Shown: positions 40,659 through 49,038, counted from the stretch's first letter. The stretch: 64,000 nucleotides of DNA from Duganella sp. 1224 (GCF_013408245.1 NZ_JACBYS010000008.1:1-64000), one strand, 5' to 3'. The notes: a model not told the origin generated them from the letters alone. Numbers and translations: made by a program.

Positions 40659-40688
40659 ATATTAGCACTCTCTGTCGATGAGTGCCAA
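40659..40688 (-). promoter_or_regulatory. rpoH promoter overlapped by a CIRCE element
   Basis: Read leftwards, TTGGCA (40683-40688) and TAATAT (40659-40664) are 18 bp apart. On the same bases, TTAGCACTC (40662-40670), nine bases, then GAGTGCCAA (40680-40688) form the CIRCE operator of HrcA, with one mismatch to TTAGCACTC-N9-GAGTGCTAA. The repressor site spans exactly -35 to -10. Confidence 0.9.
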
Positions 40689-40811
40689 TCATCCAAAATC
40701 AATGAAGCTGATAGTAAAAACACTATCGGGACTTCCTTTATCTTTAGGATGCGCGATGGATCTTAGGGAGGGCTTAACACAGGAGAACATCTTAAGCCCG
40801 CCGAAGGCGCG

Positions 40812-40837
40812 CCCTCCGTGCGCGGACGCACGGAGGG
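40812..40837 (-). terminator. Hairpin after ftsX
   Basis: CCCTCCGTGCG (40812-40822) pairs perfectly with CGCACGGAGGG (40827-40837) around a 4-nt loop, 23 bp past the ftsX stop. No T-run follows on the minus strand, so termination would need Rho or be partial. Confidence 0.5.
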
Positions 40838-40859
40838 GCGACAGGACTCAATTGCATGC

Positions 40860-41780
40860 TTAGTTGAGACGGGCGGTATGGCGCCTGACCGACAGGCGGG
40901 CGCCGATCAGGCCGAGCGTGGCGGACAGCGCCAGCAGCGCGGCCACGGCCAGTGGCGGCAGCGGCGCCAGCTGGAATTCCGAGGCGTACAACCTTGCGAA
41001 TTCGGCAATGGCGTTGTTCAGCGGCCGTAGCGCCAGCGTCACCGCGCCCAGCGCCAGCGCGCCGGCGCCCAGGCCCAGCAGCGCGCCGGTGTAATAGAAG
41101 GGACGGTGGATGAAGCTGTCGGTGGCGCCGATCAGCTTGGAGACCAGGATTTCCTCGCGCTGGGTCAGCACCTGCAGGCGGATGGTGTTGAAAATCACCG
41201 CCACCACCACCGTGCCCAGCGTGGCCGCCAGCAGCAGCAGCGCCAGCCGCAGGATATTCAGCAGCGCCGCCAGCCGCTTGACCCAGGCCGAGTCCACCTG
41301 CACGGTGTCGACGCCCGGCAGCGCGTGCAGTTGTTCGGCCAGCTGGTCGACGTCGCCGCCGGCCTGGGCATTGCGGAAGGCGTCCAGCTTCAGCACGTAG
41401 CTGTCCGGCAGCGGGTTGTCCCCCAGCGTGGCCAGCACGTCGGCCAGGCCGTTCTTGTCCTTCAGCTTGTCCAGCGCCTTTTCGCGCGGCGTGAAGATGA
41501 TTTTGGCCTGCTTGTTCTTGACTGCCTGGCGCAGTTGCACCGCCAGCGCTTCGGCCTGGTCACGCGGCGTGTCCTGCTTGAGGAACACCGAGATTTCCGG
41601 ATCAACCGACAGCGACTCGGACATCGGCCGCACATTGTCCAGCAGCGTCACGCCCATGAAGGGCAGGGCCAGCGCGATGGCCACCACTAATATATTGAAC
41701 AGGAAGCCGCCCGGCGAACGGCGCAGGTGCACCAGCGCGGCGGACAGGGCGTAGCGGTGTTGACGGAACCAGTAGGTCAT
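40860..41780 (-). CDS. ftsX: Cell division protein FtsX
   Basis: A 306-residue membrane protein: a cytoplasmic N-terminus (LRRSPGGFLFNILVVAIALALP, first helix about 25-47), a periplasmic domain (about 50-170) and three C-terminal helices with the ABC-permease-like segment TQREEILVSKLIGATDSFIHRPF. With FtsE it forms the complex that activates cell-wall amidases at the septum. Its start overlaps the ftsE stop by 4 bp (ATGA). The order ftsY-ftsE-ftsX-rpoH is the widely conserved one. Confidence 0.95.
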   Translation of the reverse strand: MTYWFRQHRYALSAALVHLRRSPGGFLFNILVVAIALALPFMGVTLLDNVRPMSESLSVDPEISVFLKQDTPRDQAEALAVQLRQAVKNKQAKIIFTPREKALDKLKDKNGLADVLATLGDNPLPDSYVLKLDAFRNAQAGGDVDQLAEQLHALPGVDTVQVDSAWVKRLAALLNILRLALLLLAATLGTVVVAVIFNTIRLQVLTQREEILVSKLIGATDSFIHRPFYYTGALLGLGAGALALGAVTLALRPLNNAIAEFARLYASEFQLAPLPPLAVAALLALSATLGLIGARLSVRRHTARLN

Positions 41781-42433
41781 GCCGGCACCTCCACCTGGCC
41801 GTGGTTGAGATGGATGACGCGCGCGGCGGCGTCCAGCATCACCTCGTCGTGGCTGGAGATCAGGCAGGTGACGCCGACCGAGTTGAACGCCTTGAGCGCG
41901 TCCAGCACCTTGTTGGCGCTGGCGCGGTCGAGGTTGGCGGTCGGCTCGTCGGCCAGGATCACCTGCGGACGGTTGACGATGGCGCGCGCGATCGACACGC
42001 GCTGCTGCTCGCCGCCGGACAGGGCCAGCGGCTGGGCGCCGGCGCGGTCGCCGAGGCCGACCTTGTCGAGCGCGGCGCGGGCGCGCTGCTCGGCCTGCGT
42101 CTTCGAGGCGCCGGTCACCAGCAGCGGCAGCATGACGTTGGCCAGCACGGTGCGGTCGGTCAGCAGCCGCTGTTGCTGGAAGATCAGCCCCAGGTTGCGG
42201 CGCAGGAACGGCACGGCCACCGGCTTGATGCGGGAAATGTCCTGGCCGTTGACGATGACCTGGCCGGCGCTCGGCCGCTCCATGGCGGCGATCATCTTCA
42301 TCAGGGTGGATTTGCCGGCGCCGGACGGGCCGGCCAGGAACACCAGTTCGCCTTTTGCTATCGTGAAGGACACGTCGCGCAGCGCGCTTACTTCCGAAGA
42401 GTATTGTTTGGAGACGTTCCTGAATTCGATCAT
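41777..42433 (-). CDS. ftsE: Cell division ATP-binding protein FtsE
   Basis: A 218-residue ABC ATPase: Walker A GPSGAGKSTLMK, Q-loop GLIFQQQRLL, signature LSGGEQQRVSIARA, Walker B VILADEPTANLD and H-loop ISSHDE. It pairs with FtsX at the division site and couples ATP turnover to periplasmic amidase activation. The ATG at 42433 is chosen because it begins the conserved MIEFRNVSKQY; an upstream TTG overlaps ftsY and would add nine residues with no homology expected. It lies 19 bp after ftsY. Confidence 0.95.
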   Translation of the reverse strand: MIEFRNVSKQYSSEVSALRDVSFTIAKGELVFLAGPSGAGKSTLMKMIAAMERPSAGQVIVNGQDISRIKPVAVPFLRRNLGLIFQQQRLLTDRTVLANVMLPLLVTGASKTQAEQRARAALDKVGLGDRAGAQPLALSGGEQQRVSIARAIVNRPQVILADEPTANLDRASANKVLDALKAFNSVGVTCLISSHDEVMLDAAARVIHLNHGQVEVPA

Positions 42434-42452
42434 AGAGGTCTGGTGAGGTGGA

Positions 42453-43484
42453 TTAGCCAAGCAGTGCTTCTACAAATTCGGCAGCCACGAACGGCTGCAG
42501 GTCTTCGATTTTCTCGCCCACGCCGATGAAGTACACCGGCACCGGGCGCACGCGGGCGATGGCCGCCAGGATGCCGCCCTTGGCCGTGCCGTCCAGCTTG
42601 GTGATCACCAGGCCGGTCAGCTTGAGGGCGTCGTCGAAGGCCTTGACCTGCGCCAGCGCATTTTGCCCGGTATTGCCGTCGATCACCAGCAGCGTTTCGT
42701 GCGGTGCGCCCTCCATGCCCTTGCCGATGACGCGCTGGACCTTCTTGAGTTCTTCCATCAGGTGCAACTGGGTCGGCAGGCGGCCGGCGGTGTCGACCAT
42801 GACGACGTCGACGCCCTTGGCCTTGCCGGACTGCACGGCGTCAAACGACACGGCGGCCGGGTCGCCCGAGGCTTGCGAGATGACGGTGATGTTGTTGCGC
42901 TGGCCCCAGACCATCAGCTGTTCGCGGGCGGCGGCGCGGAAGGTGTCGCCGGCGGCCAGCAGCACCGACTGGCCGTGCGTCTGCATGTGCTTGGCCAGCT
43001 TGCCGATGGTGGTGGTCTTGCCGGCGCCATTGACGCCGGAGATCATCATCACGGTCGGCGTGTGGCGGCCCAGTTCGAACGGGCGCTGCAGCGGCGTCAG
43101 CAGGTCGGTCATCAGCTGTTTGAGCGCGGCCTTGACGGCGGCGGCGTCCAGCAGCTTGTCTTCCTTGACCTTGCGTTTGAGTTCAGCGAGCAGGTATTCG
43201 GTGGCGTCGACGCCGGCGTCGGACATCAGCAGCGCGGCCTCCAGCTCGTCGTACAGGTCGTCGTCGATCTTGGCGCCGACGAACAGCACCGACAGGTTGT
43301 TGGAGGTTTTGGACAGGCCGGCTTTCAGGCGCGCCATCCACGATTGTTTTTTCTCGGCGGGTTCCTCGATCGGCAGCAGGTCGGGAACATCGGGCGCGGC
43401 GGCGACCGGGGCGGCCGCGGGGGCGACGACAGGCGCCGCAGGCGCTTCGGGAGCGACAGGTTTTTTCTTGAAGAAGCTGAACAT
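42453..43484 (-). CDS. ftsY: Signal recognition particle receptor FtsY
   Basis: A 343-residue SRP GTPase: a short N-terminal lipid-binding MFSFFKKK then an Ala/Pro-rich linker (about 10-35), an N domain (about 45-135) and a G domain with P-loop GVNGAGKTTTIGK (150-162), DTAGRLPTQ and TKLDGTAKGG. It docks ribosome-SRP complexes at the membrane for co-translational insertion. The A domain is much shorter than in E. coli. The ATG at 43484 opens the conserved start. First gene of the ftsY-ftsE-ftsX operon. Confidence 0.96.
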   Translation of the reverse strand: MFSFFKKKPVAPEAPAAPVVAPAAAPVAAAPDVPDLLPIEEPAEKKQSWMARLKAGLSKTSNNLSVLFVGAKIDDDLYDELEAALLMSDAGVDATEYLLAELKRKVKEDKLLDAAAVKAALKQLMTDLLTPLQRPFELGRHTPTVMMISGVNGAGKTTTIGKLAKHMQTHGQSVLLAAGDTFRAAAREQLMVWGQRNNITVISQASGDPAAVSFDAVQSGKAKGVDVVMVDTAGRLPTQLHLMEELKKVQRVIGKGMEGAPHETLLVIDGNTGQNALAQVKAFDDALKLTGLVITKLDGTAKGGILAAIARVRPVPVYFIGVGEKIEDLQPFVAAEFVEALLG

Positions 43485-43568
43485 GGATATGTAGTTGGGG
43501 TGCTGGCCAGCACGGAGTTTGCTTATTTTACCAGAGCCCAACCCGCACTACGACAGAGGGGGACTAAC

Positions 43569-44507
43569 TTACGCCGCGGCGTGCCGCGTCCGCCAATCGC
43601 GTATCGCCCCGGCCAGATCCGCCAGCTCAAACACCCGCACAAACGGCGGCCGGCGCCGCTTGAGTGCCGCGTTGTTCCCGCCAGCCCACAAATCGGCGCA
43701 GCCGGCCAGCCGCGTGTGCAGCTCCGCCAGCCCGTCCAGCACCTGGCGCGGATTCATCGCCACCGAGAACGACAGCGCAATAATATCCACCCGCTGCACC
43801 CGCGCCGCCTCCACGATATCCAGCAGCGGCGTCTGCACGCCCAGCGAAATGCAGTGCGCGCCCTCGGCCACGCACATGGCCTCGGCCATCAGCAGCCCCA
43901 GGCCGTGACGTTCCTGCGGCAGCGTGGTCAGCAAGATGCGCGGCGCGCCGACGTTGCTGGCGTTGGCCTGCGGCATGGCAAAGATCGCGCTGCGCATCAC
44001 CACTGTCAGCGACTCGGTATATAAATGTTCCTCGAACGTGGCCAACTGGCCGGCGGCCCAGGCCTCGCCGATCAGCGTGGTCAGCGGCGCCACCAGTTCG
44101 ATGACAAAGCTCTTCAGCCCCATCATCAGCAACGCCTGCGACAGCCGCCGCCGCAGCGCTTCCATCTGGTGGCTCTTGCACAGGTCCAGATACAGCTGCA
44201 GTTCCGGCGCCGGCGCCGACGGCGCGTCGCCCTTGCTGCTGGCCTTGCCGGTCAGCGCCTGCAGTTCGTCGGTACTGTATTGAATCACCTTGCCGGGGCG
44301 GAAGCCGAGGTCGATCAAGCGCTTGACCAGGCGCAGCTTGTGCACCTGCTCGATGGGGTACACCCGTTCGCCATTGGGATCGCGCAGTGGCTGCGGAAAA
44401 TCGTAGCGCCTTTCCCACACGCGCAAGGTTTCCTTGGCCACGCCGGTATCGCGTTCGACGTCGCTGATCGTGCTGGGCACGGCTTGTGGGGAAACTTTAT
44501 TCGTCAT
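43569..44507 (-). CDS. MerR family regulator with cobalamin-binding-type domain (CarH/LitR-like)
   Basis: A 312-residue regulator: MerR winged helix at about 13-80 (ISDVERDTGVAKETLRVWERRYDFPQP), a four-helix cap region (about 105-185) and a Rossmann-like B12-binding domain (about 188-310). The cap has the W-x9-EH motif (Trp150, Glu160, His161) and the B12 domain the E-x-H-x-x-G motif (Glu199, His201, Gly204), both seen in CarH/LitR photoreceptors. The residue after the tryptophan is Ala, not the His used by light-exposed CarH. It may bind cobalamin and sense light or B12; that is inference. The ATG at 44507 begins the conserved domain; no strong ribosome site is seen. It stands alone, upstream of ftsY. 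Confidence 0.85.
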   Translation of the reverse strand: MTNKVSPQAVPSTISDVERDTGVAKETLRVWERRYDFPQPLRDPNGERVYPIEQVHKLRLVKRLIDLGFRPGKVIQYSTDELQALTGKASSKGDAPSAPAPELQLYLDLCKSHQMEALRRRLSQALLMMGLKSFVIELVAPLTTLIGEAWAAGQLATFEEHLYTESLTVVMRSAIFAMPQANASNVGAPRILLTTLPQERHGLGLLMAEAMCVAEGAHCISLGVQTPLLDIVEAARVQRVDIIALSFSVAMNPRQVLDGLAELHTRLAGCADLWAGGNNAALKRRRPPFVRVFELADLAGAIRDWRTRHAAA

Positions 44508-45210
44508 CAGATATAGGAAAGGTGCACGGGGGCGGGGTGCGCCCTGCATTCTACCTGCGTTTTTCACAGCGAAGTGCGACGTTCCGAGCCGCTGTGGCCG
44601 ACTCTTTCCAAGGGCAAATCCCCTTGTCCAAGACACACAGTTGGCATAAAGAACTATTTAACTGAATATCGTTTTTCGCCCGATTTTGTTCAGGACAAAA
44701 ATCTTTCAACGCCGCCAAAAATAATCTGGCTGCTTGTTGCGTGCGACGAAATGAATCAATTTCATGCACCAAGACGGTGCGGATGTGCAAGAAGATGCAC
44801 CGATTTGTCGCTTCAAAACAACAGGTAGCAATTTCTTACAAATCGGTAACGTCGTGCAACTTTCTGCGCCTTTTACAAAATTTACTACATAAATAAAGGG
44901 GCAATCCTAGGGACAAAGTTGGTTTATGGCCTATTTTGCTTGAGAAAACTACCGAAGAAAGTCCGGAGTTGTTAGCTTAATACCATTCGGGAGAGGCGAG
45001 TGCGCGTCGGGTTCAGTATAAAATAACGTCAGAAATAGCAATGTGGCTATTTTTACTTGGTCCGACGAAGAAGTGGTGTCAACACCGTGTTCCTCGTAGG
45101 GTATCCAGCCTGTTTCGCTTGATCGGCAGGAAATATTGCGATGCGCTAAAATACCGCTGCTTTGAAAAAGCGACAAGTATGCAGACGATTCACTATGAAT
45201 GGTTTTACAC
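44508..45210. other. Long intergenic stretch without a clear gene
   Basis: About 700 bases of clearly lower GC than the neighbourhood between the MerR-type regulator and the porin promoter. Open frames here (for example 136 codons on the minus strand at 44949-45359) have codon use unlike neighbouring genes and recognisable features are absent. A small hairpin AAATAGC/GCTATTT (45033-45052) with a short T-run could end a small RNA. Control regions for the MerR-type gene and the porin are the likely content. Confidence 0.55.
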
Positions 45211-45239
45211 TTGTTGAAGTTTCTTGGCATCAGTATAGT
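45211..45239 (+). promoter_or_regulatory. Porin promoter
   Basis: TTGTTG (45211-45216) and TATAGT (45234-45239) are separated by exactly 17 bp. Transcription would begin near 45246, giving a 5' leader of about 195 nt before the porin ATG. It is the best sigma-70 match in the 930-bp gap. Confidence 0.6.
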
Positions 45240-45245
45240 GCCGCC

Positions 45246-45441
45246 TCCAGCGCTCAAGAGGCGCTGCGATAAAGCCGGCGACAATTGATCGGCCGCGATT
45301 AGTGAACGCATCCCACGTCGGGATGCACAGTGGCAGCTGGGGAGTTTGCCCTCACGCACACAACGGCGCTAAGCCGTGAAGCACCGAACACGCCGCACTA
45401 CTGGCTTATTTTTACAGCAACACAACTGAAGGAAACACGTA
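45246..45441 (+). other. Long 5' leader of the porin mRNA
   Basis: The predicted leader contains a perfect hairpin GCATCCC/GGGATGC (45308-45326), further pairing near CGGCGCTAAGCCG, and ends with the strong AAGGAAAC ribosome site. Leaders of this length on porin mRNAs are often targets of small RNAs, but no partner is visible. Confidence 0.4.
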
Positions 45442-46548
45442 ATGAAAAAATCCCTTATCGCTATCGCCGTCCTGGCAGCTACCAGCTCCGCAGCTTTCGC
45501 TCAGTCGAACGTGACCATCTACGGCATCCTGGATGCCGGCATCACCGCTGAACGCGGCGGCGCACAAGGTAACAACACCAAAGTCACCAGCGGCGCCGCT
45601 TCGGCATCGCGTATCGGCTTCAAAGGCACCGAAGATCTGGGTGGCGGTCTGAGCGCGATCTTCAAGCTGGAAGCTGGCGTGAAAGTGGACGACGGCGCCC
45701 TGGACAACACCAACAACGTGCTGTTCAACCGTGAAGCCTTCGTTGGCCTGTCGTCGAAAACCGCTGGTACCCTGACCATCGGCCGTCAGTACACCCCGTA
45801 CTACGAAACCCTGCGCGACATCGGCGATCCATTCGCGATGGGCTACGCCGGTACCGCGAAAAACCTGTTCCCGGTCGCCAGCTACATGACCCGTAACTCG
45901 AACGCTGTGGTGTACAAGACCCCTAACCTGGAAGGCTTCACCGGCGCTGTATCGTACAGCCTGGGCGAGCAGCAGGGCGACGCGTCGGCAGCCCGTCAAG
46001 TGGGCGGCTCGCTGGCCTACGGCAACGGTCCTCTGAACATCGCTGTTGCGTACAACATGAAGAACAACGACACCACCGCTGTTGGCACCACCCCAGCCGT
46101 CAGCGCTGGCGTTGGCCACAACACCCTGGTCGCTGCCAACTACGACTTCAAGGTCGTGAAACTGTACGCCGCCTTCTCGAAAGACAAGGGCTACGGCAGC
46201 TCGCCGATCAACGGCACCTCGGGTCCTAACGCGTCGACCTCGTTCTACGGCTACACCTTCGCGCCGTCGAAAGACAGCAACGACGCGCTGGTGGGTCTGA
46301 CCGCGCCAGTGTCGGAAGCCGGCACCGTGATGGCTTCGTACATCCGCAAGAACGACAAGGAATCGTTCAACCGCGATGCTGACCAGTGGGCCATCGGCTA
46401 CAACTACGCTCTGTCGAAGCGCACCAGCACCTACGTTGCTTACGCCAAGATCAAGAACAAGAACGGCGCAGGCTACACCGTTGGTAACAACACCGAAGCC
46501 GGTTCGGGCGACAAGGCCTTCAACCTGGGCCTGAAGCACACCTTCTAA
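45442..46548 (+). CDS. Gram-negative porin (highly expressed)
   Basis: A 368-residue outer-membrane porin: signal peptide ending SSAAFAQ, mature start SNVTIYGILDAGITAERGG, barrel strands, and C-terminal NLGLKHTF with the terminal Phe. Codon choice is strongly biased and differs from other genes here (for example more CTG, AAC, ACC and CGT, few rare codons), a sign of high expression. It has its own promoter, a ~195-nt leader, AAGGAAAC and a terminator. This is probably a major general porin; pore preference cannot be read. Confidence 0.93.
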   Translation: MKKSLIAIAVLAATSSAAFAQSNVTIYGILDAGITAERGGAQGNNTKVTSGAASASRIGFKGTEDLGGGLSAIFKLEAGVKVDDGALDNTNNVLFNREAFVGLSSKTAGTLTIGRQYTPYYETLRDIGDPFAMGYAGTAKNLFPVASYMTRNSNAVVYKTPNLEGFTGAVSYSLGEQQGDASAARQVGGSLAYGNGPLNIAVAYNMKNNDTTAVGTTPAVSAGVGHNTLVAANYDFKVVKLYAAFSKDKGYGSSPINGTSGPNASTSFYGYTFAPSKDSNDALVGLTAPVSEAGTVMASYIRKNDKESFNRDADQWAIGYNYALSKRTSTYVAYAKIKNKNGAGYTVGNNTEAGSGDKAFNLGLKHTF

Positions 46549-46571
46549 TCTGATTATTCAGGTTTAGATTC

Positions 46572-46600
46572 AACAACGGCTGCCTGGTGCAGCCGTTGTT
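46572..46600 (+). terminator. Terminator of the porin gene
   Basis: AACAACGGCTGC (46572-46583) and GCAGCCGTTGTT (46589-46600) pair perfectly around five bases. The T-run is weak (TTCATTTCT), yet the 12-bp stem directly after the gene fits an intrinsic terminator. Confidence 0.8.
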
Positions 46601-46621
46601 CATTTCTGAAAGCGACAACGA

Positions 46622-47158
46622 ATGACACGACGTGTCCTGTTTGCCGGCGCCCTGTTGCTGCTGGCCTCCTGCGCCGTGCTGGCCGCGCCCAAGGCAAGCA
46701 AGAAGCCCGGCGTGCTGCCGCGCTATGGCATGCTGGTGTTTTCCGATTTATGCATCCACGCCGACAGCGGCGAGTTCGGCGGCCAGCGCATCACGCTGCA
46801 GCGCTTTGCCGAGGTGGACACGATTTTGTACGAATACACGGCCGGCGGCCTGAGCTGGCCGGTGGTGGCCAGCGACGTGAATATCGATCCGCGCGGCCAG
46901 CAACTGTACTTCACGGTGCAGCCGCCCGACGAGGACGAGCGCACCATCAGCGGCAAGCTGGCCGACGGCGGCAAGACGCTGGTGCTGGATGGCGGCTACT
47001 GCGGCGACGAGGCGGTGCCGATGCGCTTGCCGCTGGTGACCGACTTCAGCCGCAAGGCCGGCGTGTGCCGCGCCTGCCCCGCGCCCAAGGTCAAGAAGGA
47101 AAAAGAAGAAGACAAGCCGCTGCTGGACAGCGGCTCCACCACCACCGCCGGCTTATGA
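46622..47158 (+). CDS. Hypothetical exported protein
   Basis: A 178-residue protein with an N-terminal signal sequence (about 1-22). Both a lipobox-like LASC (Cys17) and a normal cleavage site (VLAAP) are possible. The mature part contains YGMLVFSDLCIHADSGEFGG, four cysteines including a CRAC motif (GVCRACPAPK) and a lysine/glutamate-rich tail (KVKKEKEEDKP). I do not recognise the family. It begins 21 bp after the porin terminator, and its 3' end overlaps that of the convergent ThDP enzyme gene by 6 bp. Confidence 0.7.
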   Translation: MTRRVLFAGALLLLASCAVLAAPKASKKPGVLPRYGMLVFSDLCIHADSGEFGGQRITLQRFAEVDTILYEYTAGGLSWPVVASDVNIDPRGQQLYFTVQPPDEDERTISGKLADGGKTLVLDGGYCGDEAVPMRLPLVTDFSRKAGVCRACPAPKVKKEKEEDKPLLDSGSTTTAGL

Positions 47159-48859
47159 TCTGGCGGCGTGCGCTGCCTGCGCATGCTTGCGGATGGTTTC
47201 CAGCGTAGCGCCGGGCGTGATCAGGTTGCCGTCGTAGCGCAGCTCGATCAGCGCCGGCAGGTGCCTGTCGCGCGTGTGCGCCAGGGCGCGCTCCAGCGCC
47301 GGCGCGAATTCCGCGGTGCGCGTCACCACTTCGCCGATGCCGCCGTAGGCCGCCGCCAGCGCGGCAAAATCCGGATTGTGCAGCGTGGTGCCGGACACGC
47401 GGCCCGGATACTCGCGCTCCTGGTGCATGCGGATGGTGCCAAACATGGCGTTGTTGAACACGATGATGATGACGCCGGCCTGGTACTGCACCGCCGTCGC
47501 CAGCTCCTGGCCGTTCATCATGTACTCGCCGTCGCCGGCAAAGGTGATCACCGTGCGCGACGGATCGATGATCTTGGCCGCCACGCCGGCCGGCACGCTG
47601 TAGCCCATGGCGCCGCTGGTCGGCGCCAGCTGCGTGCGCATGCCGCCGTAGCTGTGGAAGCGGTGCGCCCAGGTGGCGTAGTTGCCGGCGCCGTTGGTGA
47701 TGATGGTGTCGTGCGGCGCCAGCTGGTCGATCTGCTGTACCACCTGCCACAGGTCGAGCGGCGCCGTGCCGTCCAGGAAAATGGCCGGCTGCTGCTGCCA
47801 TGCCTTCAGTTCCGCGCGCGCCTCGGCCACCGTGTGCCGCCATGCCGACGCGTCGAGCGGCGGCATCGCCGCCAGCATCGCCGCCACCTGCGGCATGCCG
47901 CTGTTGATCATCAATTCCGCCTGATAGACGCTGCCCAGCTCCTCGGCGTCGGCGTGCACGTGGATCAGGCGCTGCGCTGGCACCGGCGATTGCAGGATCG
48001 CATAGCCGCTGGTGGTCATCTCGCCCAGGCGCGGGCCGATGGCGAGGATGACGTCCGCCTCGCGCACGCGCGCCGCCAGCTTGGGATTGATGCCGATGCC
48101 GACGTCGCCGATATAGTGCGGGTGCTCGTTGTCCAGCAGATCCTGGAAGCGGAAGGCGCAGCTGACCGGCAGGTGGTTGGCCTCGGCGAAGCGCTGGATG
48201 TCGGCGCAGGCCTGCGCATTCCAGCCGCCGCCGCCCAGCAGGACCAGCGGCTTTTTCGCGCCGGCCAGCAGGCCGCGCACGGCGTCGATCTGCGCGGCGG
48301 AAGGGGAGGCTTGCACCGGCTGATAGCGGCCGGTGTCGGCCACGGTCGCGCGGGTGGTCAGCATATCCTCCGGCAGCGCCAGCACCACCGGGCCGGGACG
48401 GCCGCTGGTGGCGACCTGGAAGGCGCGCGCGATGTATTCCGGCATGCGGTCGGCGCGGTCGATCTGCGCCACCCACTTGGCCATCTGGCCGTACATGCGG
48501 CGGTAGTCGATTTCCTGGAACGCCTCGCGGTCGATGAAGTCGCTGCCCACCTGGCCGATGAACAGGATCATCGGCGTCGAATCCTGGAACGCCGTGTGCA
48601 CGCCGATCGAGGCATTGGTGGCGCCCGGCCCGCGGGTGACGAAGCAGATGCCCGGCTTGCCCGTCATCTTGCCGTAGGCGTCGGCCATGAAGGCGGCGCC
48701 GCCCTCCTGGCGGTTGATGATGAAGCGGATGTCGGAATCGTGCAGGGCGTCGAGCACGTCCAGGTAGCTCTCGCCGGGGACGCCGAAGGCGGTGTCCACG
48801 CCGTGGATCTTCAGGGCGTCGACCAGGATCTGGCCGCCGGTGCGGGATGGTTGGGTCAT
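47153..48859 (-). CDS. Thiamine diphosphate-dependent enzyme (acetolactate synthase-like)
   Basis: A 568-residue ThDP enzyme: N-terminal pyrimidine-binding domain with the catalytic Glu in NRQEGGAAFMADAYG and FVTRGPGATNA, a central domain (about 195-330), and a C-terminal pyrophosphate domain with GDGEYMMNGQELATAVQYQ ... NN. This is the IlvB-like large-subunit layout. No small regulatory subunit gene follows, so it is probably not the biosynthetic acetolactate synthase; a catabolic or unassigned decarboxylase/ligase role is likelier. Stand-alone gene. Substrate cannot be read. Confidence 0.87.
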   Translation of the reverse strand: MTQPSRTGGQILVDALKIHGVDTAFGVPGESYLDVLDALHDSDIRFIINRQEGGAAFMADAYGKMTGKPGICFVTRGPGATNASIGVHTAFQDSTPMILFIGQVGSDFIDREAFQEIDYRRMYGQMAKWVAQIDRADRMPEYIARAFQVATSGRPGPVVLALPEDMLTTRATVADTGRYQPVQASPSAAQIDAVRGLLAGAKKPLVLLGGGGWNAQACADIQRFAEANHLPVSCAFRFQDLLDNEHPHYIGDVGIGINPKLAARVREADVILAIGPRLGEMTTSGYAILQSPVPAQRLIHVHADAEELGSVYQAELMINSGMPQVAAMLAAMPPLDASAWRHTVAEARAELKAWQQQPAIFLDGTAPLDLWQVVQQIDQLAPHDTIITNGAGNYATWAHRFHSYGGMRTQLAPTSGAMGYSVPAGVAAKIIDPSRTVITFAGDGEYMMNGQELATAVQYQAGVIIIVFNNAMFGTIRMHQEREYPGRVSGTTLHNPDFAALAAAYGGIGEVVTRTAEFAPALERALAHTRDRHLPALIELRYDGNLITPGATLETIRKHAQAAHAARS

Positions 48860-48967
48860 TGTGATGCGCCTTGTGGGTGAATGATCGAAGCATTCTACGG
48901 CGGCGGCGCAAGGGCGGCTTTTGGAATGGCGACACCAAATTACAGAATTGGAAGTGCCAGAACCTTC

Positions 48968-49031
48968 AATCCCGGAGGTGGGGTCTGACCCCGTACGGGG
49001 TCAGACCCCGGCGAAGCGCACTGCGGGGTGA
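48968..49031. repeat. Dispersed GGGTCTGACCCC element, copy E (truncated)
   Basis: It keeps the palindrome at 48980-49009 (13-bp arms GGGGTCTGACCCC around GTAC) but lacks the left flank shared by the other copies. It ends immediately above the RNase P RNA promoter, within the space between the divergent ThDP gene and rnpB. Confidence 0.8.
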
Positions 49032-49038
49032 AAGCGTC

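Noticed and set aside
44551..44790. 79-codon minus-strand frame upstream of the MerR-type gene
   Set aside because: Lower-GC intergenic sequence with no signal of coding use; left as intergenic.
44949..45359. 136-codon minus-strand frame in the gap before the porin
   Set aside because: No domain, poor codon match to neighbours, no ribosome site, and it overlaps the predicted porin promoter and leader.
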